The position numbers and the translations under genes are program-made. The notes beneath the pieces are model-generated. The model searched no databases. It worked only from the letters and a program-made list of their open reading frames with translations, and was not told where the DNA came from. Below are positions 47,106 through 57,733 of a stretch of 64,000 nt of DNA, one piece after another. Location of the stretch: assembly GCA_023091665.1 (NCBI GenBank), contig JALJCQ010000014.1, positions 248,001 through 312,000 of the forward strand, given 5' to 3'. This DNA is from Pythium myriotylum (Eukaryota; Oomycota; Peronosporomycetes; Pythiales; Pythiaceae). Positions within the stretch are counted from its first letter, which is position 1. Every line of letters starts with the position of its first letter.

Positions 47106-48663
47106 GATCATAATTTTTTTATGATGTCGTCGTGTGGGAATCCCGCCGGAAGTCGCATTAGCGGATGGTTCATGTTCGATGTGTCGCGGATGTCCATAAA
47201 AGTCTTGACTCACACGAAAACAATAAACGAGACAAGGTCTGGTTCATCTAATATCAATAGGAGATAGTTTTTAGATGAAAGTGTGAGTAAAAGCAAAATA
47301 CTCACAAAGCTTTCACTTAGAGCATGTCAATAGCTGATATAGTATCTTTATATCAATAGTAAATATTTGTGAGTATGTGAGTATGTGAGTATTCAGATAA
47401 ATTTACTATATGAAGTATGAACTAGGGGGGGTAGTACGAAAAACAGCAAAATATATGGACTGGCTAAAAAAGGCCATTTTAAAATACTCACATACTCACA
47501 AATTCAATAGATGTGGCATACACGATGGCCCTTCTCGTGGTATGTTTTTTTTGGTAAAAATCTGTGAGTTTTAATCAAAATACTCACGCAGTATTCGCAT
47601 CTAGAGTGACTGTGCAATGTCACAATAGAATCCGGTCCATACCGGTGTAAAACCGGTTTTCCACGGCGGTGGTTTCGCTGATGGATTCATGACTGTTTTT
47701 GTCCAATCAGATCATGAATTCATGGTAGTTTTACAAATCAGAATCGCATGAATTCACGATTGCAGCAGAATCACATGAAATCCATGGCAGTGCTTTTTCT
47801 ATTAAAGACTGTCAATGACAAGATTCATGACGATACGCAGATCGACAACGGCGATTGCATTTACACCATTTGGGAGAGCTTGGTTCGCGGGGATCGATAA
47901 AATTCGGCGCATGTCGAAGGTGACATTGACAGCTGGTTGATCTCTGGTGCGTCGATAAACCGTTCCACTTGCAGTTGGCGCTGGTAGAATGCCAAGTACG
48001 GCAATATCATAAAGCGCGTATCGCATTTGAACACCTTGAGGACTGATTTTCAAGACAGGATATACTGGATTCCACTGTAATTGCACCACCACTCGGCAGC
48101 TTCCACGAGACTTGCCCACGTCTGCGATCTTCCAACCTCCACAGCCAGTGTCACCCAATTAGCAACGGTGCGAAGTGGCGGAAGCGGTGTTCGGTTCAGC
48201 GTCGATCTCTTGGGGCCAAATGTCGCATCAGCCTCCTTGTTCGGGTTGGCAGCTCTTCTCGCGGTCATCGAGCGGCGACTTGCAACCTCGAGATCATTTC
48301 CTGATGCACGATTGAACATTTTCTCGAAAGATGCTGCAGTGCTTTCATGCACTGTCGTCGGAAGCTCAACAATCACGAGACGCCCATCATCAACGGCGAG
48401 AAATCGAAGTGGAATCCGCAGCCCTTCGCCGTCTCCAACATACTCATTGAAAGCAGCAATGGAGACTCACTCACACACGACGTACGGATCGATTTCATCG
48501 TCATCGTTGTCGAAATAACTCGCAACCGCATCAAGCTCCAGCGCATCGATGGCGACGCGAATATCATCGGCGGTCTTCAAAGTCGTCATGCTTGCTGCAA
48601 CTGATGTTGGCCGTACCTCGTATATTGCTCTGGAAGAACAAAACGAATCCCCGTCTCAGCATG
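47103..48663 (-). repeat. PLV right terminal inverted repeat
   Basis: Reverse complement of 32378-33938. The inner end begins inside the stop codon of the gene at 46890-47105. Confidence 0.92.
47802..48589 (-). pseudogene. PLV TIR gene, right copy, with a nonsense codon
   Basis: This mirrors 32452-33239. The codon at 48467-48469 is TGA where the left copy has GGA (32572-32574), stopping the frame after about 40 codons. All else compared by eye is the same. Confidence 0.75.
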
Positions 48664-49406
48664 TGCTCATTTTCTCTTTCGAAATGAGAAAGGAAAGCGG
48701 GGAAGAGGTGGAGGGAAAAACCGGTTTTCATCGTCCGCTCATCCGCTCACTGTCCGCTCAAGCTATACATAAAAAGGCATCCAGAGTACCCCTAGACACC
48801 CTCAGAGACAGCGATGATGTACTATACAGTAGACGGAGAGAACTCTGAAGCCATTCGCTTCCCGCCTCTCTTTTCTCTTCCCAGATTTTCTCCCTCCACA
48901 CGAAAGAGCGGTCACATTGTCGTCTCACACTCCGTTCAGCCCCCCCACTTCCAGTCGCAACGTCGCATACAGATCCCTCCCCACCACCACAAAAAGATCA
49001 ACCCACCATCTTATTCCTCTTCAGCCGTCTCATTTCGCTCTCGTCCTCTCTCCAAACTCAGCCACGGTCTCTTCATGAGATACTACGGTATGAGTACAAA
49101 TTAGAAAACGAAACTTCCCCCGGCGCCCCACCGTCTCAGAATAAGACCCCAATCTACTATTAATAGATCCCATTCCCATTGCCTCCTTCCTGCCGACCAC
49201 CGCAAGAGCTTCTTCCTCTCTCTCTCTCTTTGGCGTCGCGCTTTTGTCTATTTCCGGCCTTTTTCTATTTACGTCTCGGCACGTCACACCACACCGGCTC
49301 CGGATCTCTCAACCAACCACGACACCATGGCGCATGGCGCCCGCACGCCAGGAGTAGTAATTCTATGATCGCAGTAGTCGTCGTACGCTCTCTACGCGCT
49401 TGCTTT
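48664..49406. other. Right flank of the PLV, no gene recognised
   Basis: GC content rises again. A short block near 48730-48765 repeats TCCGCTCA three times. A pyrimidine-rich zone (48860-49320) follows. The LINE sequence that abuts the PLV on the left does not continue here. Confidence 0.45.
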
Positions 49407-49973
49407 TCACATGAGCTGGCTGATGTAAACGCTTCGACACCGCGCGTTCTCGAACGTCACGACGCGGAACGACGGGTTCGCCTCGGCGACCTTGAGCAGC
49501 CACTCCTTGCAGGCTCCACATGGAGCGAGCGGGTTGCGGTCCTGCTCCTGCAGCGCCGCGGCCTCCAGAGACGCGTCGTCGCACGAGAACGTGCGAGGCC
49601 GCTTGGGCTTGCGAGGAGACGACAAGTTGCTGTTCTCGAGCTTGCGTTTGCTCGGGCTCACGACGCGCGCCACGAGCGGCGGGGCGAGCAACGACGCGAC
49701 CGAGTCGTCGCTTGTCGCGTGCGGGATGCCGGCAAAGGCCTCGGTCGACGACGACGAGGACGAAGATGACGACGACGAGGAGGTTGCCCCGCCGAGATTG
49801 ATGCCGAGCACGCCGATCATCTTGAGCTGGTGGCGACGCAGCGTCGGGTCGCGAGCGAGCGCGCTGCCGATGGCGTTGCGCTCGGCGCAGAGCGAGCCCG
49901 TGGGCATGGAGACCTCGCAGTTCATGCCGCGGTGCGCCACGAGCGTCTTGCAGTACATGCGCTTCCCCGTCCA
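49407..49973 (-). CDS. Cytidine deaminase-like protein (5' end unresolved)
   Basis: The zinc-binding deaminase core is clear: GSLCAERNAIGSAL holds the first Cys and the catalytic Glu, and APCGACKEWL holds the second pair of Cys. Between the two lies an unusually long insertion with a run of 12 Ser followed by a basic KR-rich segment (SPSKRKLEN, SPRKPKRPR) that could be a nuclear-targeting signal. The sequence upstream of the Met at 49958 looks coding (WTGKR) and is preceded by a candidate 51-nt GT-AG intron (49974-50024). The first exon was not resolved. The expected reaction is cytidine to uridine or a related deamination. Confidence 0.75.
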   Translation of the reverse strand, partial: WTGKRMYCKTLVAHRGMNCEVSMPTGSLCAERNAIGSALARDPTLRRHQLKMIGVLGINLGGATSSSSSSSSSSSSTEAFAGIPHATSDDSVASLLAPPLVARVVSPSKRKLENSNLSSPRKPKRPRTFSCDDASLEAAALQEQDRNPLAPCGACKEWLLKVAEANPSFRVVTFENARCRSVYISQLM

Positions 49974-50166
49974 CTGTACCGTACGGTAGAGTCCAGGTGT
50001 CTCAACACGTCATAAATGGATTACCGCGGGTTCTCCAGGTGGCGTGCTGAATCAAGTGAGCGAGAGAGACCAACTTAAAGTATCGAACTCTGGTCACCAG
50101 TTGGGCTCGACACCACGACAAGCCCACCCTCGATCTGTGTCTGCTCGCCGAGACGATCGGGCTACC

Positions 50167-50466
50167 TTATTCTAGGTAGCGACCGACCAACTGCGCCGTG
50201 GCGTCGTTGGCTCCGGCTAGAATGTTCCGCTCTTCCGCCGGCGAGCCCAGCTTCAACGTGAGCTCATCCATGTTCCTTTGCCAAAATTCAGAGGCGTCCA
50301 CGAGGCTGCTGCCGAGCGCCCATCTGGGGCTTGGTGCTTGGGGCATCGCGAGTGAAGAAACCAAAGGAGGAGGGGCTCGTCCTCTCCATGGACCCCCACC
50401 CCCCACGCAGCTGCAGCCCTGGCCATCAAACGAGAAATCTGAACCCCCGAGTGAAGCTGGCTTCAA
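50167..50466 (-). CDS. Possible small protein or last exon, unknown
   Basis: A 99-codon frame. The last 45 residues (DASEFWQRNMDELTLKLG...AQLVGRYLE) look like ordinary amphipathic protein. The first half is glycine/proline-rich and may be non-coding. It may be a terminal exon of a gene whose other exons I did not find. Confidence 0.3.
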   Translation of the reverse strand: MKPASLGGSDFSFDGQGCSCVGGGGPWRGRAPPPLVSSLAMPQAPSPRWALGSSLVDASEFWQRNMDELTLKLGSPAEERNILAGANDATAQLVGRYLE

Positions 50467-51089
50467 GCTCCGTGGTGACTCTTTTGCCTCGCCAGTTGAG
50501 GTTCCGGCCCCCGGGTTCTTCCGACGTGAGTCAGTTGACCAGGAACTAACTGCAACTTGTCAGGAGCTCTTCTCGCTCTTCGTTCTCAGAGAAAGAAAAA
50601 AAAAAAAAAAAACCAACCAAGCGAATAAACTCCCGATCACACGACGCGTGCAAAACACAACAACCAACACCAACAAGAAAACTCACACCCGAGAAAACGA
50701 AACGCCCTAGCCCTAACGACCGATCGTTTGGTGTGGCTCCGGGTGCGCCGATGACACGCCTGCGTCTGCACTTGCTCAAGCCCGCGCGGGCGGCAGACGA
50801 GCCACCCGGCGTAATTTCCTCCCAATAGAGCGCGGAAGGCTTTTGCCGCCGAAGTGAACGTTGGCGTGGCCACAACAGAACGCTCCGCCTCATCTTCCGA
50901 GTCCGCTGGGGCCCGCCTGTTAAAAAAGCTGCAGAGGCAGGCAGCCACCACGGTTCACGGCCGGCGCTCGCATAACCAGTTTTGATCTCTCCGGACGCCG
51001 GTCCAGCGTCCAGCGTCCAGCAATCCCATCCCATCCGATCTCATCCCATCCGGGCCCGTCCTAACCTGTCCGGAAGCCTTGGTGACACC
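50467..51089. other. Promoter region between divergent genes
   Basis: No gene recognised. It has an 18-nt A run (about 50594-50611) and a CATCC/CAGCGTC-rich repeat-like stretch (51001-51060) just ahead of the RING/PX start, probably its 5' UTR. Confidence 0.4.
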
Positions 51090-52256
51090 ATGGGCGTCGA
51101 GCTCGACACGCGCCCGTTCGGCGCGCCCGAGGAGCTCCTCGAGCTGACGCCGCGCGCCAAGACCAAGTCGCTGGGCAGCCCGCGCCGGCGCGCGGCGTCC
51201 GCGTCGCTGCGCAAGAGCCTCAGCGACAAGCCGCTGGGCGGCGCGTCGCTCGCGGCCAGCGCCTCGCTGCAGAGTGAGCTCGCGACCAACCAGCTCGGCC
51301 AGCTCGACGGCCCGCCGCCCTCGGGCCACCGCGAGCGCCTCATGGAGCGCGCCGACGAGATCCTGCGCGGCAAGCAGCAGGTCGGCGTGCAGCTCGGCGA
51401 CACGTGCCCCGTCTGCCTCGCCGACGACGTGGACACGCAGCTCTCCAACTGCGGGCACCGCGTGCACGCCAAGTGCATCAAGCGCTGGATCCAGTCGGGC
51501 GCCAAGTGCCCCGTGTGCCGCGAGGTCGTCACGGGCGTCGAAGAGGCCTTTGCCGGCCCGCCCAGCGCGCTCTACCACCCGCTCGAGAAAGACCTCTCCT
51601 CGGACTACACGTCGGAAGACGCCTCGACCTCGACCGACAACCAGACCAACGAGTGGGGATGGTTTGAAGAGTTTGACGACTTTGAAGAGACCATGGACGA
51701 AGCCGAGCTCATGCAGCACCTCCACACGCGCCGCAAGCACTCGCTCCAGGGCGAGCTGCTCGGGGGCGAGCCGCACTCGATCTCGCCGCTCATGAACCGC
51801 GAGATGTCGACCACGTTCGAGGTCTGCCGCACGTTCGCGCCGCTGCGTCTCGAGTACGACGCGCCCTACTCGGAGAGCAAGCACGAGTTCATGCGAGGAC
51901 TGCCGTCGCACCGCCACATCGCCGCCAAGATCCAGATCCGCAGCTTCCGCATCGTCGAGTCCACGACCAGCAAGAACCAGCACGCCGAGTACCTGCTCGA
52001 GCTCCAGCTCGACCGCAAGTACTTTAGCCGCTGGCGCCGCTTCTCGGAGCTCAGCAAGTTCGTGGGCACGCTCGGCTCGATCCAGTTTCGCCGCACGCTC
52101 GCGGCCTGGGCCGCGCTCGAGGCCTCGAGCCGCTGGTTCAACCGCCTCGAGCTCAGCTACCTGCACAAGCGCTGCCGCATGCTCGAGGAGTTTGCCCACG
52201 CGCTGCTGCAGGAGAGCTCCTCGGCGCATCCGCTGGCGGACCTGCTCGACGGCTGA
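51090..52256 (+). CDS. RING-H2 and PX domain protein
   Basis: 388 residues from the ATG at 51090 (context CACCATGG). The frame is open 36 codons further upstream but reads through low-complexity repeats. Residues 1-100 are basic, Ala/Ser-rich and probably disordered. A RING-H2 finger spans 106-143 (CPVC, CGHRVH, C, CPVC), the signature of E3 ubiquitin ligases. An acidic linker (185-210) follows. A PX domain spans about 279-374 (IQIRSFRIVES, then YFSRWRRFSELSKF), which binds phosphoinositides, so the protein likely attaches ubiquitin at endosomal membranes. Strong G/C bias at third codon positions. Single exon. Confidence 0.85.
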   Translation: MGVELDTRPFGAPEELLELTPRAKTKSLGSPRRRAASASLRKSLSDKPLGGASLAASASLQSELATNQLGQLDGPPPSGHRERLMERADEILRGKQQVGVQLGDTCPVCLADDVDTQLSNCGHRVHAKCIKRWIQSGAKCPVCREVVTGVEEAFAGPPSALYHPLEKDLSSDYTSEDASTSTDNQTNEWGWFEEFDDFEETMDEAELMQHLHTRRKHSLQGELLGGEPHSISPLMNREMSTTFEVCRTFAPLRLEYDAPYSESKHEFMRGLPSHRHIAAKIQIRSFRIVESTTSKNQHAEYLLELQLDRKYFSRWRRFSELSKFVGTLGSIQFRRTLAAWAALEASSRWFNRLELSYLHKRCRMLEEFAHALLQESSSAHPLADLLDG

Positions 52257-54025
52257 AGACGGGTCTACTCCTCGAAATATTTAAACGCGGCGGCTCCATC
52301 TCCCTCCACCTCCCTCCCCCCCCTGTTCGTTTCTGCACGTCCTCCTCCTATTTATGAGATCGGCAGAGCTCAAGTCCCGCTCCCGCGCCGATCCGCCACA
52401 TACACACACACTTTAGAAGCCCCCACATCCACTTAGTAGAAACTGAATAAGACGCAAGCTCGTGACGTTTTCTCGCCATCTCCTTTCTTCCCTTCTTCCG
52501 GTGTGGATGAGTTGACCGAGGTCACGCCATCGCTGACAGCTTTGCAGAGAAGCTCCCCCAAAAATTGGGCGGCTGGCGACATGGAAGCAAAGCCGTTCTG
52601 CACCAAAGCGAGACGCGTCCCGCGTGACAGCAGGCTCGGATCGCCCCGAGCAGACGGAAAATTTCGTGTTCACCGTGTCTGATGGGCGCGAGAGCTTCAG
52701 AAGCGACGCTTTTCCGTCTCATGGCGCTGGCGTATGAACTACACGCGCCACGCATGAGCCGAGTCGGATGGTACGTACGGTACAGTACAGATATAGATTG
52801 TGAGGTATCGCGACACTACATACTGTGGCATGTACATGTAGAACGAAGCGACGGAAAACCGCCATTGAAACCTTCGACGGAGCGCGTCGCCGCCACACGA
52901 GCGGCGCCACGTGCTCGACGTGGCGTGGCGTGGCGTGGGGAGCTGGGCTGCTTGGGGTGCCCAAGGCAGTGTTCCCAGGGTGTGCATAAACACACGAGCG
53001 TTGCATGACACTAGGAATTGTATTATTTTTTAACGTCAGCTGGCGGCAGAAATCCAGCACGAGGGTCCCACGCTGCGCCTTCAAGAGACACAAGGCGCGC
53101 ATGCACATGTACGTTGAAGGCGCCGTCGCCAGTGCAAGCGCGAGCCGTGCCGAGGCACATCGGGGCCAGTCTCGCGGCGCCCACGAGAATGGAATGTTGA
53201 GGTGACAACCGCATGGCGAGCGAGCGGATCGGAGCCGCGCGGCTCGTGGGATCGTCCCACTGACGTCAGGAGCGAGGCGCGTCTGCCGCATCACCAGCCA
53301 GCACGGCGTTGCAGCGAGAGAGAGAGGAAGCATCGAGAGAGAGAAGAGCTCCTGAGCAGAGCGGCGCTGTTGACGCATCGAGAGGTCACTCGAGCGAGGG
53401 AGGTCTCAGTTCCAATAAGTCCAACTTCAACTTGAGTTTGGAAGCATTTGCGAGCGATGACGCTGTGGGCGTCACCGGTCGGCAGAAAGGACATTCAACG
53501 GAAAAATACATAAAATGCTAAACAAAATCGATAAAATAAATTACTTGCACACAGCACTCGGAATGAAAACAAAAACAACGCGAACGACGACCAAGACGAC
53601 TTTCCGCTTGGAGAAAACTCCCACTCTAGACACCAAAGCGCTTTTCGATGGGGTCAGAGACAGGGCATTTCTCGAGCCGTGCCATCAACTTGGACGAGAG
53701 CAGGAGGGTCCTCGCTCCCCTTTGAAATTCATCGGGGAGACCTCGAGCCCTCTGGCAGCCACGATCGATCACCTGGGTGATGATCACGGCGACCTTCATC
53801 GTCGCCACTGGATTTCTCTTCCCTCGCTCGTCTCGCTCAGTTGCGGCCGTTCCAATCGCTCCCCCAGGCCTTCTCTGCGCGCGTCTTCTTTGTTCGACTC
53901 GTTCAGGAATTACTTGCTCTCGGTCCAACGGACCAAACAATTCCCACCCATGCCTCATTGCTTGACGATGAGAAGCTCATGGGAGGTTGAAGGTCCTCCG
54001 AGACTTTTGGGGGGATGCGGGAGAG
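52257..54025. other. Intergenic stretch, no gene recognised
   Basis: Several frames of 150-200 codons exist on either strand, but none has recognisable motifs. Small features are a CGTGG tandem near 52918-52938 and a GAGA-rich stretch near 53315-53350. Confidence 0.4.
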
Positions 54026-54229
54026 GCCCAAGGGGAGCTTGGACCAAGCTCCCCGTGGGCTCTGGTGCTCCCAACTGCCCTGGCTTGATGGGGACTCGAG
54101 TGGAAGGATAAGGTCGCGGCGGGAGCCAGTCCCACGATCGCCTTGCGACAACCATGAAATGGGAGGAACGGTTCCTCCCATTTCATGGTTGTCGCGCACT
54201 CCGCCTGGTTCCTGGAACCAGGCGGAGTG
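54026..54229. repeat. Three successive near-perfect palindromes
   Basis: 54026-54060 has 17-bp arms with one mismatch around a single base. 54145-54195 has perfect 25-bp arms around one base. 54197-54229 has perfect 16-bp arms around one base. The last two are one base apart. Such structures can extrude cruciforms or form strong RNA hairpins; they carry no coding sequence. Confidence 0.75.
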
Positions 54230-54708
54230 TCGTGGCCTCATGGAGCGAGGACCTCTTGGTGGGTGATTCTTTGCCCCCGAGAGAGTACGAAACCTGAAGC
54301 GGTCGGCGAGCATCTCATACTCACGAATGCCGACCGCTCCACGAACTGCAACCAAGTTCGGCCCCAGATTTGGTCACGCAGGCCTGCCTCGACCAACAAC
54401 TCCTGACCTACGCGTGCTCCGCAGATTTGTTGGGACACGGTGCGCTTTCGACGACTTGAGCTCCAGCGAAAAGTTTGCCGTGATGGAGCTAACGGACTTC
54501 GCATACTCCTTCGGCTCCTACGTTGAGCGCAATGGTCAGACAGTTGATATCTATCGTGAGTCCGAAAGGGAAAGGCTCACGATGATCCTGAGTCTTCTCT
54601 GAGCCCCATCCAGGTCGCAGGACATCGAGACAAAGCGATGGGTAAGGTAAAATGCACGGATTCATTCTAACCTGTCGTTATCAAAATGAGACTCTCCGAA
54701 GTTGTAAC
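54230..54708. other. Intergenic stretch, no gene recognised
   Basis: No supported gene or repeat seen between the palindromes and the hydrolase pseudogene. Confidence 0.35.
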
Positions 54709-55758
54709 TCACAAACTGTCGGTCGTGTTGAATACTGACGGGACGAGTAGCTTGAAATGGTGTTGCAGCTGCTCAAAGACTTCGCGGTGGCCCTTGGTAC
54801 TGTAGTGCAGTCCATCCTGAAGTAGAGTCGCCCGCTCGGTCGTATTCGGGTACGTGGTCATAAAGAATTCGTAGATATCTAGCATCGACACATTGATTCC
54901 TGCAGTGAGTGCAGCGATTTCCCGACATGCTGCAGCATACAAGCCCGCTTGTTCGTTGGTGCGATCAAGCGGGTCAAATACCAGGTGCCTTGAGATCATA
55001 AGAGCTCTTCGTGTGGCATTGTCGATCACGGACGGAGAGATAAGGACAAGCTTGGCTAGCGGTGCAAGCTGGCGCACGGTGACGAGGATCGTTACAAGGT
55101 TCTGCTTAAACTTGTCGATAGTCACATGCCTTACTTGATAGTTGCCTCCAATCAAAGCCGCGTCGTTGTTGCCGAGCCACACTGTGATGACTCTGGGTGC
55201 TGGATCTGCGAGGATGTCATTGGCAATATCCGGCAGCGTCGAGCTCAACGTCAGCTCCGTGTTGTAGCCTCATCGCCCACGATTCAAAACCTCAATAGTG
55301 TCGCCATAAGAAGCTTGAAGAAGACTCGTGAATCCACCCTCTGCCGCTGCGAGTTAAGTGATAGAGTCGCCAATCAGCATGATTCTTGGTGAGCGCGAAA
55401 CTGTCGGCATCGGCGTAGTAGTTGTCATTGGCGTCGGCGTTGGCGTTGGCGCCGGCTCGTAGACTGGCGGTAATGTTGTATTTGAAGGTGTCGGCGACGG
55501 TGCAACTTCTGCTGACGGCGGAATTGTCGTCATAGGGTGTTGGTTTTTATGCAATGCCGAGTTCATGCTCCAGCCGACGCCGATTCCAGCGCCTAGACAA
55601 ACGCACGAGATTGCCACTGAAGCGACGTTCGACCAAAAGCGCTTCTCGGGATGAGGCACTGATTTCTTTGAGCTCTTGACACGTGTGGCGTTCATACTGC
55701 AGGAAAATGAGGAATGCATCTCCTCCGGCCATCGTGAGCGGTTACCTTGGGCGGTCAT
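54709..55758 (-). pseudogene. GDSL/SGNH hydrolase, membrane-anchored, two in-frame stops
   Basis: One continuous frame encodes a short cytoplasmic N-terminus, one membrane segment (VASVAISCVCLGAGIGVGW), a Pro/Thr-rich stalk (TPTPTPMTTTTPMPT), and an SGNH hydrolase domain. Block I is IMLIGDS with the nucleophile Ser, block III is LGNNDA, and block V is DGLHYSTKGH with Asp and His. A TAA follows shortly after GDS (about 55355) and a TGA lies about 28 codons later (near 55271), both in frame, so translation would stop before the catalytic Asp-His. The start may be at 55758 or at a later Met near 55696; a possible short 5' intron overlaps this region. The family cleaves esters. Confidence 0.75.
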
Positions 55759-57733
55759 GTCGCAAGATGAGGAGGAGATTTGCAGCCTCTAGACGCCGCT
55801 CGAAAACTCACGCACGGATTTGAGATCCTCCATAGCCAGAGCGGGACGCGAATAGTTGCTCGAAATTAGCTGGTATGGGCATTCATGTCACAATGATCGG
55901 AGGAGATGCTGGTCGCCTACAGAAGCCTCTTCAACATAACCTAAGCGGGTCGAATGAGATCGCCGATTGGACATTGATACCCCTGCATGGGATTAATTAT
56001 GCGATTGGAGCTGCTATTTTCGATGCGGACCGTTCGATCAATTGGCTGGCTGGGAGCGGACAAGTATCGCTTCCTGGAAGCAAGTTTTGCCATATTATAC
56101 CCAGAGTTATACGGCCCGGACTGTCCTAGACCACGGTGAGTATCCAGTGGAGGTTCCCGGTATTAGCTACTTTCAATGCCAATGCCGGTGAGAGTGATCA
56201 CCACGGAGACCTCGCACATGCAAGATTGGGTCCTTGCAACAGGCGAGGTTATGTCCTTTTCGTCGGAAACCGACCCTCAGTTCAAAACGAATACAAACCG
56301 CAGTAACCCTGCAACTTATTGATCGAACCTAACCGGGAAAGGAGATTGGGCTGGGGCGGTGTTGCGAACGAAGCACTACTTGGTCGTTTGCCGTGCTATC
56401 CTGACTTGGGACGCACTTACCGGACGCACTTCTCGTTGACCAAAAATCGGACACGTATCTCTGGTTGTTGTTTCGGAGTTCTGAAGTGCTCGTGTTGACT
56501 AAGTAAGCACCAGCACTTCAGAACCCCTCGAAACGACAAGCTACTGAAGCCTTTCGGCGAAGACGTGGTGATTTCTCGTGAGATCGGATAGTTGGATTCA
56601 TGTATTGACTTGCAGAAGAAGCGAACTTGGTAACGTCTGCGACGTGTGGTAGTTGGCGAAGTTTGTCAGGACAACGTCGGATCGAACGAACCGATTGAGC
56701 ATCGTTTCAGAACCACTAGAAATCACACGCTCGGGACTCCGTGGAGACCGTGCTAGACCATACATTTGTTGAACACCTGGACGGACCGAGTTCGTCCGTC
56801 CAGGTGTCTTTAGTGGGCACGCGATCATGTCCATCGCTTCACGAAATTGTATCTCATGGCTATTTGCCCGAAACACTTCACATCGGGGGGCAACAAAAAT
56901 TAGCCAAATTACACGCGTTTTTGAAGTGCTTTCACAGCCACTCCCAATATCGCTGGAAGTTGTGGATCCCCCAAACTTCTGAGAGATGTGAAGCTGTATA
57001 GTCTATCATCCACTGATCTGAGCTCTCGAGGTTTGTGTAATGAGCCATCTGTCGCGTCATCGTGTGGACGACAACCCACAAACTCGCCCAATTTTCGAAA
57101 AGTGAATCCAGCGTTAGTAGCACGAACGTTCATGGTGTTATCGCATCAGACCCCTCTCGCTCACATGCACCGGTTGCGTGCGTGATCGCGATAGCATTCG
57201 TGTTAGCTGGCGAATGTTGAATCGGCGTGCACCTCTGTTCCACCTGGCAAGCTCCACTTACCCTGTCTTTTTATGCACACAAGTTGATGTATTTGAGATT
57301 CACCGCCACAGGCACCTAAACGTGAAAAGGTGTTTCGAAAAGAGTTTGGTCTCGCTTGCTTCAAGTTGTTGGCTCAGTCGTGGGTGTTGATACTGCGTAT
57401 TACTTATTGTCAACTGCGGGAAGATGGCAGAGGCACTCGAGTGTGCGTCTGTCGACGCTCGATTTCTTCCCACGAGGTATCGCCAACAAGGATGAGCAGG
57501 GCTCGAGGCCAGATACGCATGATAGGACGGGAACAGAATGGGTGTCCACTCCTGGGGCCCTACACCGAACGCTTCACATCCGTGTGCGGGACACCAAGGG
57601 CAACCTGTCGACCAGAGCTCATTCCCAAATCTTCTCAAGCGAGCAACACTCTTCTCCTCAGCCTTTGCTCGAAGTCTCGCATCTGTTCCTCGAACTCACC
57701 TCGCTCCGACACTAGCCACCTCGATCTTCTTCA
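55759..57733. other. Intergenic stretch, no gene recognised
   Basis: No frame with known motifs. Two hairpins occur: 56470-56534 (about 20-bp imperfect arms) and 56773-56807 (perfect 13-bp arms, 9-base loop). Confidence 0.4.

Larger units (their letters stand above)
32378..48663. mobile_element. Endogenous Polinton-like virus (PLV) with long TIRs
   Basis: The 16,286-bp unit is bounded by 1,561-bp terminal inverted repeats that differ by at least one base. Between them are about 15 genes with a viral set: SF3 helicase, integrase, packaging ATPase, major and minor capsid proteins, protease and fibre. Base composition is visibly more AT-rich than the host flanks. The absence of a recognisable family B DNA polymerase, and the tyrosine-recombinase integrase in place of an RVE integrase, distinguish it from classical Mavericks/Polintons and fit PLVs. 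Genes lie on both strands, tightly packed. Broken capsid and fibre genes show this copy has begun to decay. Confidence 0.9.

Noticed and set aside
32378..48663. Classical Maverick/Polinton
   Set aside because: No family B DNA polymerase and no RVE integrase seen; the integrase is a tyrosine recombinase, which fits PLVs better.
32378..48663. Virophage
   Set aside because: Gene set overlaps, but the capsid and penton style and the long TIRs with S74 fibre look more PLV-like. A capsid tree would decide.
50955..52229. 424-codon minus-strand frame
   Set aside because: It is antisense of the GC-rich RING/PX gene; such mirror frames arise from G/C third-position bias.
53515..54111. 198-codon plus-strand frame
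   Set aside because: Runs into the palindrome cluster and has no motif; the N-terminus is a Thr/Lys-rich low-complexity run.
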